Shown here in pieces: positions 15,205 through 24,452 of a DNA stretch of 64,000 bases. Under the pieces are notes generated by a model. That model had not been told where the DNA came from, did not search any database, and worked only from the letters and a program-made list of their open reading frames with translations. Both the position numbers and the translations under genes were made by a program. The DNA comes from Nonomuraea sp. PA05 (GTDB taxonomy: Bacteria; Actinomycetota; Actinomycetes; Streptosporangiales; Streptosporangiaceae): NCBI RefSeq assembly GCF_008086045.1, contig NZ_VSEY01000026.1, positions 1-64,000 on the forward strand, in the 5' to 3' direction. How positions within the stretch are numbered: position 1 is the first letter of the stretch; each line of letters begins with the position of its first letter.

Positions 15205-16951
15205 AGCCGTTCGGGTTGGTGAGGGGTTTGGTGGAGTCGAGCTTCTCCTTGCGTGGCGGCTGCTCGCCGTTGGGGACGGTCCTGTCGTACGGGCTGACCT
15301 CGTCGGAGGAACCCGGCCCGGCGTAACCGGGAGAGGCGTCATCGGGCGCGGTGTGAGCGGGCGAGGCGTGGCCCGTCGAGGGATGCGCGGTCGCGGCGTG
15401 ATCGGGCGATGGGTGGCCGGGCGATGGGTGGCCGGGCGATGGGTGGCCGGGCGCGGCGTCGGCGGGGGCCTCGGCGCGCTGGCGGCGCAGCTTGGCCTTG
15501 GTCGCGCGCACCCGCTTCCGCCGGGAGATCAGCAGCCACCCCAGCGCCGCCGTCAGCGCGACGGCCAGCGCCACCAGCCCCGCCAGGCTGCTCTCGGTGA
15601 GCGACAGCACCAGCCCGACCAGCCCGCCGAACACCCAGGCGAGCTGCAGCACGGCCTCCACCACGCCGAAGGTGGACGAACGCACCTCCTCGCCGATCTC
15701 CCGCTGCACGATCGCGTCGAGCGCCAGCTTGCCCAGCTCCTGGGCGAAGGCCGCGACCAGCGAGATCAGCAGCGCCGTCCACACCCCGAAGAAGATCGCG
15801 GTGACGATGGCGGTCACCGCGGTCAGCGCCAGCGTCACCAGCACGATGAGCTGCGGCGCGTTGTTGCGTGTCCAGTTGGCCACCACGGCGCCCGCCAGGC
15901 CGCCCAGCCCGGCCGCGCCCGCCAGCAGCGCGATCGTCTTGGGGATGTCGAAGAACGGGTCGCGCGCCCACGGCTCCGCGGCGGCCAGCCACGGCACGGC
16001 CTCGTCCTGCACCAGGAAGAGCAGGAAGAACAGCAGGAATCCGGAGAAGAGCCGGATGGCCACGTTGGCCCAGACGGCCTCGGCGACCGCGGGCCCCACC
16101 TTGAGCAGGGTGCGCCAGCGCGGGGCCGCGCCCTCCTCCTCCGTGTCGGGGGAGTCGACGTGCCGCGGCAGGCGTACCGCGACCACGCCCAGCAGCAGGA
16201 AGCCCACCATGGCCACGCGCAGGATCGCCGCGCTGCCGAGCCAGGCGGTCAGCCCGGCGCCGAGCGGCACCGCGACCCCGGCCGAGACCAGCGTGAACAG
16301 CGCCACCCGCGCGTTCGCCGACACCAGCGTGATGTCGGCGGGCAGCACGCTCGGCATGATCGCCGCCCGCGACACGTTGTACGCCTTCGACAGCACCAGC
16401 ACGCCCAGCGCCCCGATGAACAGCGTCGGCAGGTCGCCGGGGCCCACGGCCGCCGCCATGGCGAAGCACAGCAGGCCGCGCCCGAACAGCGTGCCGGCCA
16501 TCACGTAGCGGCGGCCGGACCTGAACCGGTCGAGTATCGGCCCCACGAACGGCGCGAGCAGCGCGAACGGCACCATCGTGATGACGAGGTAGAGGGCCAC
16601 AGAGCCGCGCGCCTCGCCCACGGGGACGCCGAAGAAGACGGTGCTGGCGAGCGCCACGGTGACGAGCGCGTCGCAGGCGCTGTTGCCTGCCGACAGCTCG
16701 ATCAGCCGGCCGAGCCCGGTGCGGCCCGCGCCGCCCGCGTACGTGAGCTTGCGGGCGGCCTTGCCGACGCCGCGCGCGCCCCTGGCGGTGGCCTTGCCGG
16801 CCCGCGCGGTGCCGCTCGCGGTGGCCTTGGTCGCCCGGACGGTGCCGCCGGCGGTGGCCTTGGTCGCGCGCACGGTGGCGCGTCCGGCGTCAGCGGCGCC
16901 ACGCGCCACGCGCCGGGAGATGTGGCGTGCCCGCTCCCAGCCTCCCTCCAC
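15203..16951 (-). CDS. MFS transporter with repeat-bearing tails
   Basis: A 582-residue major facilitator protein with about 12 membrane helices between residues 80 and 490. It includes the MFS loop LDRFRSGRRYVMAG and a cytoplasmic middle loop (DSPDTEEEGAAPRW). Both ends are unusual. Residues 26-58 are three 11-residue Ala/Thr/Lys-rich repeats of the TVRATKATAGG type. The C-terminal tail (about 515-582) is hydrophilic with SPGHP repeats. The core resembles the MFS proteins found near csp genes in actinobacteria (compare M. tuberculosis Rv0876c). Substrate unknown. The repeats suggest a tethered or surface-binding function but this is inference. Confidence 0.82.
   Translation of the reverse strand: MEGGWERARHISRRVARGAADAGRATVRATKATAGGTVRATKATASGTARAGKATARGARGVGKAARKLTYAGGAGRTGLGRLIELSAGNSACDALVTVALASTVFFGVPVGEARGSVALYLVITMVPFALLAPFVGPILDRFRSGRRYVMAGTLFGRGLLCFAMAAAVGPGDLPTLFIGALGVLVLSKAYNVSRAAIMPSVLPADITLVSANARVALFTLVSAGVAVPLGAGLTAWLGSAAILRVAMVGFLLLGVVAVRLPRHVDSPDTEEEGAAPRWRTLLKVGPAVAEAVWANVAIRLFSGFLLFFLLFLVQDEAVPWLAAAEPWARDPFFDIPKTIALLAGAAGLGGLAGAVVANWTRNNAPQLIVLVTLALTAVTAIVTAIFFGVWTALLISLVAAFAQELGKLALDAIVQREIGEEVRSSTFGVVEAVLQLAWVFGGLVGLVLSLTESSLAGLVALAVALTAALGWLLISRRKRVRATKAKLRRQRAEAPADAAPGHPSPGHPSPGHPSPDHAATAHPSTGHASPAHTAPDDASPGYAGPGSSDEVSPYDRTVPNGEQPPRKEKLDSTKPLTNPNG
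15404..15448 (-). repeat. 15-bp in-frame repeat in the MFS C-terminal tail
   Basis: Three perfect copies of a 15-bp unit (GGGCGATGGGTGGCC) encode the SPGHP repeats. Degenerate copies continue to about 15340 as related His/Pro/Ser steps. Confidence 0.9.
16778..16876 (-). repeat. 33-bp in-frame repeat in the MFS N terminus
   Basis: Three consecutive 11-residue units (TVRATKATAGG, TVRATKATASG, TARAGKATARG) occupy residues 26-58, before the first membrane helix. An 11-residue period is typical of amphipathic helices that lie on membranes. Confidence 0.85.
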
Positions 16952-17065
16952 GAGTACCAGTCTTACCCGATACTGGCCCGATCTCGGCCGTGTGGGCCCC
17001 CGCAGGTCCCGTGATGGGTGAGAATGAAGTGTGAGCGAACAGCACCTTTCGGCGGAGGCGGCCCG

Positions 17066-17866
17066 ATGAGCCGCACCAGGGCCCGCGTCTCCGCTCCCGA
17101 CCAGGCCTGTGTCGCCGCGGTCGATCTGGCGCGTGCCGCGGCCGAGGAGCTAGCGCGGCCGGGCGAGCCCGGCGAGCACCTCGGTTACGAGAGCGAAGGC
17201 GACCGGATCGTCACCCATTACTTCGCCTGCCTTGACCGGGCTTATCGCGGCTGGCGCTGGGCCGTCACCGTGACGCGCGCCTCGCGCGCGAAGAAGGTCA
17301 CGGTGAGCGAGGCCGTGCTGCTGCCGGGCTCGGGGGCACTGCTGGCGCCCGAGTGGCTGCCGTGGAGTGAGCGGCTGCGCCCCGGCGACCTGGGCGTGGG
17401 CGACCTGCTGCCGACCGCGGACGACGACGACAGGCTCGCGCCGGGTTTCACCGAGACCGACGACGACGCCGACCATCAGGCGGTTTTCGAGTACGGCCTG
17501 GGCCGAGCCCGTGTGCTCTCGGCCATCGGCAAGGACCGGGCTGCCAGACGCTGGCACTCGGGCGAGCACGGGCCGCACACGCCGATCGCACACGCCGCTC
17601 CCGCGCAATGCTCCACCTGCGGCTTCTACTGGCTGCTGGCGGGTGGCTTGCGGCAGATGTTCGGGGTGTGCACTAACGAGTACGCCCCCGACGACGGCAA
17701 GGTGGTGGCCGCCGACCACGGGTGCGGCGCGCACTCCGAGGCCGCCGTGCTGCCGCCGCCCGTGGAGCAGGCCATCCCGATTCTCGACGATCTGGGTTAC
17801 GACCTGATGGAGGAGGAAGCAGGTTCGGTGGACGAATCGGCTTCCGAGGAGCTCGGCCATTCCTGA
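17066..17866 (+). CDS. DUF3027 family protein
   Basis: A 266-residue protein of the actinobacterial DUF3027 family, function unknown. The N-terminal part is an alpha/beta region with GWRWAVTVTRA and LLPGSGALLAPEWLPW. Near residue 190 a Cys/His cluster (CSTCGFYW ... GVCTNEYAPDDG ... HGCGAH) looks like a zinc-binding site. The C terminus is acidic. I chose the ATG at 17066 because GGAGG lies 7-8 bases upstream. It overlaps by four bases (ATGA) a 12-codon GTG reading frame that could act as a leader. The next gene, a sacsin-type ATPase, starts 67 bases downstream on the same strand. Confidence 0.88.
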   Translation: MSRTRARVSAPDQACVAAVDLARAAAEELARPGEPGEHLGYESEGDRIVTHYFACLDRAYRGWRWAVTVTRASRAKKVTVSEAVLLPGSGALLAPEWLPWSERLRPGDLGVGDLLPTADDDDRLAPGFTETDDDADHQAVFEYGLGRARVLSAIGKDRAARRWHSGEHGPHTPIAHAAPAQCSTCGFYWLLAGGLRQMFGVCTNEYAPDDGKVVAADHGCGAHSEAAVLPPPVEQAIPILDDLGYDLMEEEAGSVDESASEELGHS

Positions 17867-17932
17867 CCGTGAGTGTCGGTGAGGGCCGCTAACCTACGGT
17901 GGCCCCCTACCCTCACACCAGGATCGTGATCG

Positions 17933-20900
17933 ATGAGCGACACCTACGGCACTGACCGGATGCGCGCAGCCGTCCTCTCCGCTTGGACGGCCTCGCCCGC
18001 CCGGTTCCGCGAGGACGCCAACGCGGAGGAGGACTTCGCGCTCGGCGGCTACCGCGATCGGCTGATCGTCGAGCTGGCGCAGAACGCCGCCGACGCGGCG
18101 CTGCGGGCGGGCGTGCCGGGGGTGCTGCGGCTGACGCTGCGCGGCGACGTGCTGACCGCCGCCAACACCGGCGCGGCGCTCGACGCCACCGGCGTGGAGA
18201 GCCTGTCCACGCTGCGCGCCTCGGGCAAGCGTGACGAGGCGGGCGCGGCGGGCCGGTTCGGGGTGGGCTTCGCGGCGGTGGTGTCCGTCTGCGACGCGCC
18301 CTCCATCGGCTCGCGCGGGGCGCCCGCGGTGCGCTGGTCCCGCACCGAGACCGCGGCCCTCGTCGCCGAGGTTCCCGCGCTGGCGGGCGAGCTGGCCGAG
18401 CGCGGCGGGCACGTGCCGCTGCTGCGGCTGCCGTTCGACGAGCCGCCGATGATCGACATCCCCGAGGGCTTCGACACGGTCGTCCGGCTGCCGCTGCGCG
18501 ACCAGGCGAGCGTCGAGGCCGTGCGCCGGATGCTGGCGGAGACCAGCCCCGCGCTGCTGCTCGGCCTGCCGGCGCTGGAGAGCATCGAGGTCGATCTCGA
18601 CGGCTCCGTGCGCACGGTCGTCGCCGACGGCTGGCACGTCGTCTCGGAGTCCGGCGAGTTCACACCCGAGGAGGTCGGCAGGCTCTTCGCCGACCGGCCC
18701 ACCGAGGAGCGTGCCAGGCCCTACTGGTCGCTGCGCTGGGCGGTGCCGGTCACCGGCACGGGCGAGCCGGGCCCGCTGCCCGCCGCCGTGCCGCCCGTGG
18801 TGCACGCGCCGACGCCCAGCGACGAGCCGATCGACCTGCCCGCGCTGCTGATCGCCTCGTTCCCGATGGCCACCGACCGGCGGCACGTGGCCAAGGGGCC
18901 GCTGGCCGACTTCCTGGTCGAGCGGGTCGCCGACGCCTACGTGCGGCTGCTGCGCGAGCTGCCCCGCACGTCCAAGCTGCTCGACCTGGTGCCCTCCCTC
19001 ATGGGCAAGGGAGAGCTCGACGCGCGCGTGCGCAGGGCCGTCCTGGAGCGGCTGCCCGGCACGCCGCTGCTGCCCGCGCTGTCGGCGCCCGCCCCGGCCG
19101 TGCAGGCGCCGTCGTTCGCCGACGAGAAGGTCTACGAGCCCGACGCGCGGTGGCGGGTCGAGCACCCGGCGCCGGAGCCGGGCGGCGACGGCTGGGTGGT
19201 GACGGGCCGCGAGGCGGCCGTCGTGGCCTCCGCCTCGGCCGAGCTGCTCACCACCGTCGCCGACTTCGTGCCGGGGCTGCTGCCCGCCGGCTGGCCCGCC
19301 CGCCATCCCGCCATGACGGCGCTCGGGGTGCGCAGGGTGGAGCTGTCCGACGTCGTCGATCTGCTGTCGGGCGAGGCCCTGGAGGCGCGCGAGCCGTCGT
19401 GGTGGCGCGCCCTGTACGAGGTGCTGCCCGCCGACGACCCCGAGTCGCTGGGCGCGCTGCCGGTGCCGCTGGCCGACGGCCGGCTGGTGCGCGGGCCGCG
19501 CGGCACGCTCATCCTCACCGACGGCGGCGCCGACCTCGACCTGACGCCGCTCGGGCTGCGCATCGTGCACCCGGAGGCGGCGCACCCGGCGCTGCTGCGG
19601 CTGGGCGCCGCCGAGGCCACGCCCCGCACGGTGCTGGAAGACCCGCTGACCAAGGCCGCCGTCGCGCAGTCGCTCGACAGCCCCGACCCAGAGCCGGTGT
19701 CGCGGGCCGTGTTGTCGCTGGTGGAGGCGTCCGGGCTGGGGCCCGGCGAGGCGCCGTGGCTGGCCGAGCTGGCGCTGCGGGGCACCGACGGCGAGCTGTA
19801 CGCGGCCGGCGAGCTCATGCTGGCCGACGGGGCGCTCGCGGCGGTCCTGGAGTCCGACACGCACCTCGGGGTGGCCGCGTCCGAGCTGGAGGAGACCTAC
19901 GGGCCGCGCGTGCTGGCCGCGGCGGGGGTGCTCGACGGGTTCGCCGTGGTGCACGAGCCCGACGTGCTGCTCGACCCCGACGAGTGCGACCACGACCTCG
20001 ACCGCGAGGCCGACTGGCTCGACCACGTGCTCGACCTGCTGCCGGAGCTGGACGTGCCGCCGCTGGTGCCCGAGTTCCTCGCGGTGCGCGACCTGGAGCT
20101 GGTGGCCGACTGGCCGGCCGCGCTGCGGCTGCTGACCACGCCGCCGCTGCGGGCGGCGCTGCACCCGCTGCGCGTCGAGGGCGTGGAGGTGCCGTCCTAC
20201 ACGGCGTGGTGGCTGGCCCACCACCCCGTGCTGGGCGGGCGCAGGCCGCTGGAGCTGCGGCTGCCCGGCGCCGACCCGCTGCTGCAGGGCCTGTACGCCG
20301 ACGCGCCCGCCGGGCTCGACGAGGCGGCGCTGTCGATGCTCGGCGTCCGCACGACCCTGGCGGAGCTGCTGGCCTCGCACGGCGGCCCGGAGGAGCTGCT
20401 CGACCTGATGGCCGACGAGTCGATCGAGGTCGACCGGGCCCAGCTCCGGGCGTTGTGGATCGCGCTGGCCGCGGTGGACCCGTCGCGGGTCGCGCCGCCG
20501 TCCAGGGTGCGGGCGGTGCTCGGCGGGGAGATCGTGGTGGCCTCGGCCGAGGACGCCGTCGTGGTGGAGGCGCCCGACCTGCTGCAGCTCGTCACGGACC
20601 GGCCGCTGGTGCTGGCCTCCTACGACCTGGCCGAGTCGCTGTCCGAGCTGCTCGACCTGCCGCTCGCCGGTGAGCTCACCTCGGGTGAGGTCACCTCGGA
20701 GGGGGTGACACGGCAGGTGCCGGCCGAGGTGCGGTCGCTGCTGCCCGCCGCGCCCGGCACGTACGTCGAGCACGAGAAGCTGCTGGTCGACGGGGTCGAG
20801 TGCGCCTGGCGTTTCTTCGAGGGCGCCGTGCACTGCACCGGGATCGACGGGCTGGCCAGGGGGCTGGCCTGGGCGACCGGGCAGTGGAACGACCGGCTCG

Positions 20901-20968
20901 CGGTGGCGGCCCTGCTGCGCGACCCGGAGGCGGTGCCGCTGCTGCTGGCCGAGGCCGACCTGTCCTGA
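17933..20968 (+). CDS. Sacsin N-terminal-like (Hsp90-fold ATPase) protein
   Basis: A 1011-residue cytosolic protein with an N-terminal GHKL ATPase fold. ELAQNAADA (residues 47-55) is the Hsp90-type magnesium-binding helix, ANTGAAL (77-83) sits where DxGxG is usual, and GRFGVGFAAV (108-117) is the lid glycine motif. The rest (about 250-1011) is a long Leu/Ala/Asp-rich region without a domain I recognise. In sacsin, related ATPase modules act as chaperones; the bacterial stand-alone proteins are uncharacterised. The aspartate of the second ATP motif appears replaced, so hydrolysis needs testing. Likely co-transcribed with the DUF3027 gene. Confidence 0.85.
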   Translation: MSDTYGTDRMRAAVLSAWTASPARFREDANAEEDFALGGYRDRLIVELAQNAADAALRAGVPGVLRLTLRGDVLTAANTGAALDATGVESLSTLRASGKRDEAGAAGRFGVGFAAVVSVCDAPSIGSRGAPAVRWSRTETAALVAEVPALAGELAERGGHVPLLRLPFDEPPMIDIPEGFDTVVRLPLRDQASVEAVRRMLAETSPALLLGLPALESIEVDLDGSVRTVVADGWHVVSESGEFTPEEVGRLFADRPTEERARPYWSLRWAVPVTGTGEPGPLPAAVPPVVHAPTPSDEPIDLPALLIASFPMATDRRHVAKGPLADFLVERVADAYVRLLRELPRTSKLLDLVPSLMGKGELDARVRRAVLERLPGTPLLPALSAPAPAVQAPSFADEKVYEPDARWRVEHPAPEPGGDGWVVTGREAAVVASASAELLTTVADFVPGLLPAGWPARHPAMTALGVRRVELSDVVDLLSGEALEAREPSWWRALYEVLPADDPESLGALPVPLADGRLVRGPRGTLILTDGGADLDLTPLGLRIVHPEAAHPALLRLGAAEATPRTVLEDPLTKAAVAQSLDSPDPEPVSRAVLSLVEASGLGPGEAPWLAELALRGTDGELYAAGELMLADGALAAVLESDTHLGVAASELEETYGPRVLAAAGVLDGFAVVHEPDVLLDPDECDHDLDREADWLDHVLDLLPELDVPPLVPEFLAVRDLELVADWPAALRLLTTPPLRAALHPLRVEGVEVPSYTAWWLAHHPVLGGRRPLELRLPGADPLLQGLYADAPAGLDEAALSMLGVRTTLAELLASHGGPEELLDLMADESIEVDRAQLRALWIALAAVDPSRVAPPSRVRAVLGGEIVVASAEDAVVVEAPDLLQLVTDRPLVLASYDLAESLSELLDLPLAGELTSGEVTSEGVTRQVPAEVRSLLPAAPGTYVEHEKLLVDGVECAWRFFEGAVHCTGIDGLARGLAWATGQWNDRLAVAALLRDPEAVPLLLAEADLS

Positions 20969-20976
20969 CTCGCGCG

Positions 20977-21012
20977 TACCGGGGAGGCGCCCTTCGTCAG
21001 GGCCCTCCCCGG
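20977..21012. terminator. Bidirectional terminator hairpin
   Basis: ACCGGGGAGG (20977-20986) pairs perfectly with CCTCCCCGGT (21003-21012), with extra GCC/GGG pairing in the loop, between the convergent ATPase and peptidase genes. Confidence 0.65.
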
Positions 21013-21026
21013 TTCCGCGCCGGTGG

Positions 21027-22496
21027 TCAGGCGGCGCAGGTGGTGCCCGCGGCCGGCACCTTGCCCTCGATCACGTACGCGTCCACGGTCTTCATGACGC
21101 ACCCGTCGCCGGTCAGGTAAGCGCCGTGCCCCTCGCCCTCATAGGTGACCAGGACACCGGTGCGGAGCTTCTCCGTCAGGCTGGTGGCCCACTGGAACGG
21201 CGTGGCGGGGTCGCCCTTGCCGCCGACGACCAGGATCGGCGCGGAGCCGGTGGCGTCGATGCGCCTGGCCGCGTCGTCCCCGCGCACCGGCCAGTGCTCG
21301 CACGTCCCGCTGCTGATCCCGTCGAAGGACAGGACGGGGAAGATGTCCTTGATCCGCTCGTTGACCTGCTTCATCTGCGCGGCGGTGGGCCGTTCGGCGT
21401 AGTCGGCGCAGTTGATGGCCGCGAGGCTGGTCATCATGGTGTTGTAGGTGCCGTCGGGCCGGCGTCCTGTGTAGGAGTCGGCCAGGGCGAGCAGGATGGT
21501 GGCGTTGCCCTTGCGCGCGGCGGCGGTCGCCTGCTCCAGCACGGGCCAGCTCTGCTTGGCGTACAGCGGGGTGATGACGGCGAGCTGGCCCAGCCAGAAC
21601 GTGAGCTCGCGGTCGCCCACCTTGATGGGCTTGGTCTTGAGCCCCTCGACGAAGTCCTCGACCGTCTTGACGACGGTGGCGGGGTCGCCGCCCAGCTCGC
21701 AGCTCTTCGCCACGCAGTCCTCGGCGAACGCCTCCAGCGCCTGGTCGAAGCCGGTGGCCTGGATGACGGCGCGTTCCTCGTACGTCACCGCGGGGTCGAA
21801 GGCGCTGTCCAGGACGAAGCGGCCGACGTTCTTGGGGAAGTGGGTGGCGTAGACGGCGCCGAGGTGGGTGCCGTAGGACAGGCCGAAGTAGTTGAGCCGC
21901 TGGTCGCCGAGGGCGGCGCGGAGCAGGTCGAGGTCCTTGGCGGCGTTGACGGTGCCGACGTGCGGCAGCACCTTGCCGGACTCCCGCTGGCACGCCTGGG
22001 CGAACTCCTTGGTCATCGCGTCCTGGTCGGCGTCCGCGTCGGCGGCGAGGCTCTTGGCGAACTCGTCGCCGCAGGTGACGCCGGCGCTGCGGTCCACGCC
22101 GCGCGGGTCGAAGCTGACGAGGTCGTAGCGGGTGCCGAGCTTGGCGAACGCTGAGGCGGCCACGGCCATCGAGTCGACGCCGGAGGCGCCGGGGCCGCCG
22201 AAGTTGAACACCAGGGAGCCGAGGCGCTCGCCGGTGGCCTTGACCCGGATGAGCGCGAGGTCGATCTTCTCGCCGCCGGGCTCGGCGTGGTCGAGGGGGA
22301 CCTGAAGCTTGCCGCATTCGACACCGGGGCCGGGGGTGAGCTGCTTGCCGTCGGGGCCGACGAGGTCGGTGCAGGTGCTCCACGCCACCGTGCCGGTGCT
22401 GTTCTCAGCGGGCGGGGTCTTCGCGGCGGGGTCGGAAGTGCCGCAGGCGCTGAGCACCATGGCGCCCAGGAGGAAGGTGGCGATGGACTTCTTCAT
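21027..22496 (-). CDS. Secreted TAP-type alpha/beta hydrolase lipoprotein
   Basis: About 489 residues. A lipoprotein signal (MKKSIATFLLGAMVLSAC, lipobox LSAC at 15-18) precedes an alpha/beta-hydrolase of the tripeptidyl aminopeptidase family of Streptomyces (Tap, SlpD, SlpE). The nucleophile elbow is GLSYGTHLG, the acid lies in the GGKGDPATP segment, the catalytic His is in EGEGHGAYL, and the oxyanion region is NFGGPGASG. A TAP-like C-terminal domain ends with several cysteines. It should act outside the membrane, releasing peptides from protein N termini. The ATG at 22496 opens the signal peptide; one 12 bases upstream is also possible. Confidence 0.9.
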   Translation of the reverse strand: MKKSIATFLLGAMVLSACGTSDPAAKTPPAENSTGTVAWSTCTDLVGPDGKQLTPGPGVECGKLQVPLDHAEPGGEKIDLALIRVKATGERLGSLVFNFGGPGASGVDSMAVAASAFAKLGTRYDLVSFDPRGVDRSAGVTCGDEFAKSLAADADADQDAMTKEFAQACQRESGKVLPHVGTVNAAKDLDLLRAALGDQRLNYFGLSYGTHLGAVYATHFPKNVGRFVLDSAFDPAVTYEERAVIQATGFDQALEAFAEDCVAKSCELGGDPATVVKTVEDFVEGLKTKPIKVGDRELTFWLGQLAVITPLYAKQSWPVLEQATAAARKGNATILLALADSYTGRRPDGTYNTMMTSLAAINCADYAERPTAAQMKQVNERIKDIFPVLSFDGISSGTCEHWPVRGDDAARRIDATGSAPILVVGGKGDPATPFQWATSLTEKLRTGVLVTYEGEGHGAYLTGDGCVMKTVDAYVIEGKVPAAGTTCAA

Positions 22497-22608
22497 GCAA
22501 CCCAGCATGAGCCGACGGGCATATGCCGATGTAGTGGGCGAAAACACCACTTGGAGATGACTTCGGGGAACGGCAGGAGATGACGAATGTCACCTGCCGG
22601 GCGCGGGC

Positions 22609-22821
22609 TCAGCCGCGCCTGGGCCTCCGGACGAACCACATGCCGAAGAAGCCGAAGCCCACCCCGGTCACACAGGTCCAGATCCACCAGGTGTTCTCGG
22701 GGGCGGGCCGGAAGATCAGCAGGGCGACGAGGGCGACCGCCCACGCGGCCGTGCCGACGGCGATGGCGGCGGTGTCGTTGGTCTTGATCGGCTCCGGGTC
22801 AGGGTGCCACTGCTGCTTCAC
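22609..22821 (-). CDS. DUF2530 small membrane protein
   Basis: About 70 residues with two membrane helices (TAAIAVGTAAWAVALVALLIF and TWWIWTCVTGVGFGFFGMW) and a basic end (RRPRRG). The PEPIKTND lead-in and WWxWTC step match DUF2530, an actinobacterial family of unknown role. GTG at 22821 chosen; a TTG at 22842 is in frame. Divergent from the purine permease, and permease neighbours are frequent for this family. Confidence 0.75.
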   Translation of the reverse strand: MKQQWHPDPEPIKTNDTAAIAVGTAAWAVALVALLIFRPAPENTWWIWTCVTGVGFGFFGMWFVRRPRRG

Positions 22822-22904
22822 GTTGTCCAGCCTAGCTTCCAATCGGGTCTCGATCTCATCACTGGCTCTTTTCGCAGCTCATCACTACTGTCACTCTTCG
22901 CGTC

Positions 22905-24344
22905 GTGAGTGACACACGTAATGCGATAGACCGTTTCTTCGCAATCTCCGCACGAGGATCCACCATCTCCCGTGAAGTACGCGGCGGCATCGCCACTTTC
23001 TTCACCATGGCGTACATCGTCGTGCTCAATCCGTTGATCCTGGCCAACGGCAAGGACGTGACCGGCGAGTACATCGCCGACAGCGCGACCGCTCCCGTGG
23101 CGCTCGTCGCGGCGGGCACGGCGTTCGTGGCCGGCGTGCTGACGATCCTCATGGGGGTCATCGGCAGGGTGCCGTTCGCGATGGCGGCGGGCCTCGGCCT
23201 GAACGCCTTCGTCACCTTCCAGATCGCCACGATCATGACCTGGGAGGAGGCCATGGGCCTGGTCTTCCTGGAAGGGATCATCATCGCCGTGCTGGTGCTG
23301 ACGGGGCTCAGAACGGCGATCTTCCACGCCATCCCCGCCCAGCTCAAGACCGCGATCAGCGTGGGCATCGGGTTGTTCATCGCGCTGATCGGGTTCGTGG
23401 ACTCCGGCTTCGTGCGCAAGGCCGCGGGCACGCCGCTGGAGCTGGGCATCGGCGGCGCGCTGACGTCCTGGCCGATGCTCGTGTTCATCATCGGGCTGCT
23501 GGCCACGGCCGCGATGGTGGCGCGCAAGCTTAAGGGCGCCATCCTCATCGGGATCGTCGGCACCACGGTGCTGGCCATCGTCGTCGAGGCGATCGTCAAG
23601 GCGGGCTCCTTCTCGGCCGACAACCCGGACGGCTGGCAGCTCAACCTGCCCGCCATGCCCGACCAGATCTTCGGCTTCCACAACCCGCTCGTGCTTTTCG
23701 CCGAGTTCGACCCGTTCGGCGGGTTCGTCCGGGTGGACGTGCTGCTGGCCGCCCTGCTGGTGTTCACCCTGCTGATCACCGACTTCTTCGACACCATGGG
23801 CACCATCGTGGGCGTCGGCCGCCAGGCGAACCTGGTGCAGGAGGGCGGGACGCTGCCGCGTACCAGGGAGATCCTGCTCGTCGACTCGCTCGGGGCGGCC
23901 GCCGGCGGCGCCGGCTCCGTCTCCTCGAACACCACCTACATCGAGTCGGCCGCGGGTGTCGGCGAGGGCGCTCGCACTGGCCTCGCCAGCGTGGTCACGG
24001 GGCTGCTGTTCCTGGTGGCCATCTTCTTCGCGCCGCTGGTCACCATCGTGCCCTACGAGGCGGCCGCGCCGGCGCTGGTCCTGGTCGGCTTCCTGATGAT
24101 GACCGCCATCCGGGACGTGGACTGGGACGACTTCGACATCGCGATCCCGGCCTTCCTCACCATCGTGATCATGCCGTTCACGTACTCGATCTCGAACGGC
24201 ATCGGCGCCGGGTTCATCAGCTACGTGCTGATCAAGGTGGTGCGGGGGAAGGCGCGTTCGGTGCATCCGCTGCTGTGGGGCGTGGCCCTGCTGTTCGTGC
24301 TCTACTTCGCCATCGGGCCGATCCGGGCGATGCTGGGGCTCTGA
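22905..24344 (+). CDS. NCS2 family purine permease (AzgA/PbuG-like)
   Basis: A 479-residue nucleobase:cation symporter-2 protein of the adenine/guanine/hypoxanthine branch, with about 13 membrane helices. Typical motifs are RGGIATFFTMAYIVVLNP (N terminus), GLGLNAFVTF, the substrate helix TDFFDTMGTIVG, and SSNTTYIESAAGVGEGARTGL. Expected to import purine bases across the cell membrane. The start is a GTG. The leader is only 60 bases and shows no purine riboswitch. A strong terminator follows the gene. Confidence 0.94.
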   Translation: MSDTRNAIDRFFAISARGSTISREVRGGIATFFTMAYIVVLNPLILANGKDVTGEYIADSATAPVALVAAGTAFVAGVLTILMGVIGRVPFAMAAGLGLNAFVTFQIATIMTWEEAMGLVFLEGIIIAVLVLTGLRTAIFHAIPAQLKTAISVGIGLFIALIGFVDSGFVRKAAGTPLELGIGGALTSWPMLVFIIGLLATAAMVARKLKGAILIGIVGTTVLAIVVEAIVKAGSFSADNPDGWQLNLPAMPDQIFGFHNPLVLFAEFDPFGGFVRVDVLLAALLVFTLLITDFFDTMGTIVGVGRQANLVQEGGTLPRTREILLVDSLGAAAGGAGSVSSNTTYIESAAGVGEGARTGLASVVTGLLFLVAIFFAPLVTIVPYEAAAPALVLVGFLMMTAIRDVDWDDFDIAIPAFLTIVIMPFTYSISNGIGAGFISYVLIKVVRGKARSVHPLLWGVALLFVLYFAIGPIRAMLGL

Positions 24345-24372
24345 TCCCGTACCTGACCGTCACACCTTCGAG

Positions 24373-24398
24373 GCCGTTCCGCACGCGCGGGACGGCTT
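24373..24398 (+). terminator. Intrinsic terminator after the purine permease
   Basis: GCCGTTCCGC (24373-24382) pairs with GCGGGACGGC (24387-24396; one G-U pair) with a four-base loop, followed by a short TT. Confidence 0.7.
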
Positions 24399-24452
24399 CG
24401 GGGTATCAAGGGGTGGAACGACACTTGTGTCCGGAAATATCTTGCCTTGCCG

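Noticed and set aside
22822..22904. Purine riboswitch before the NCS2 permease
   Set aside because: The leader is too short and lacks the conserved three-helix core; only short unrelated direct repeats are seen.
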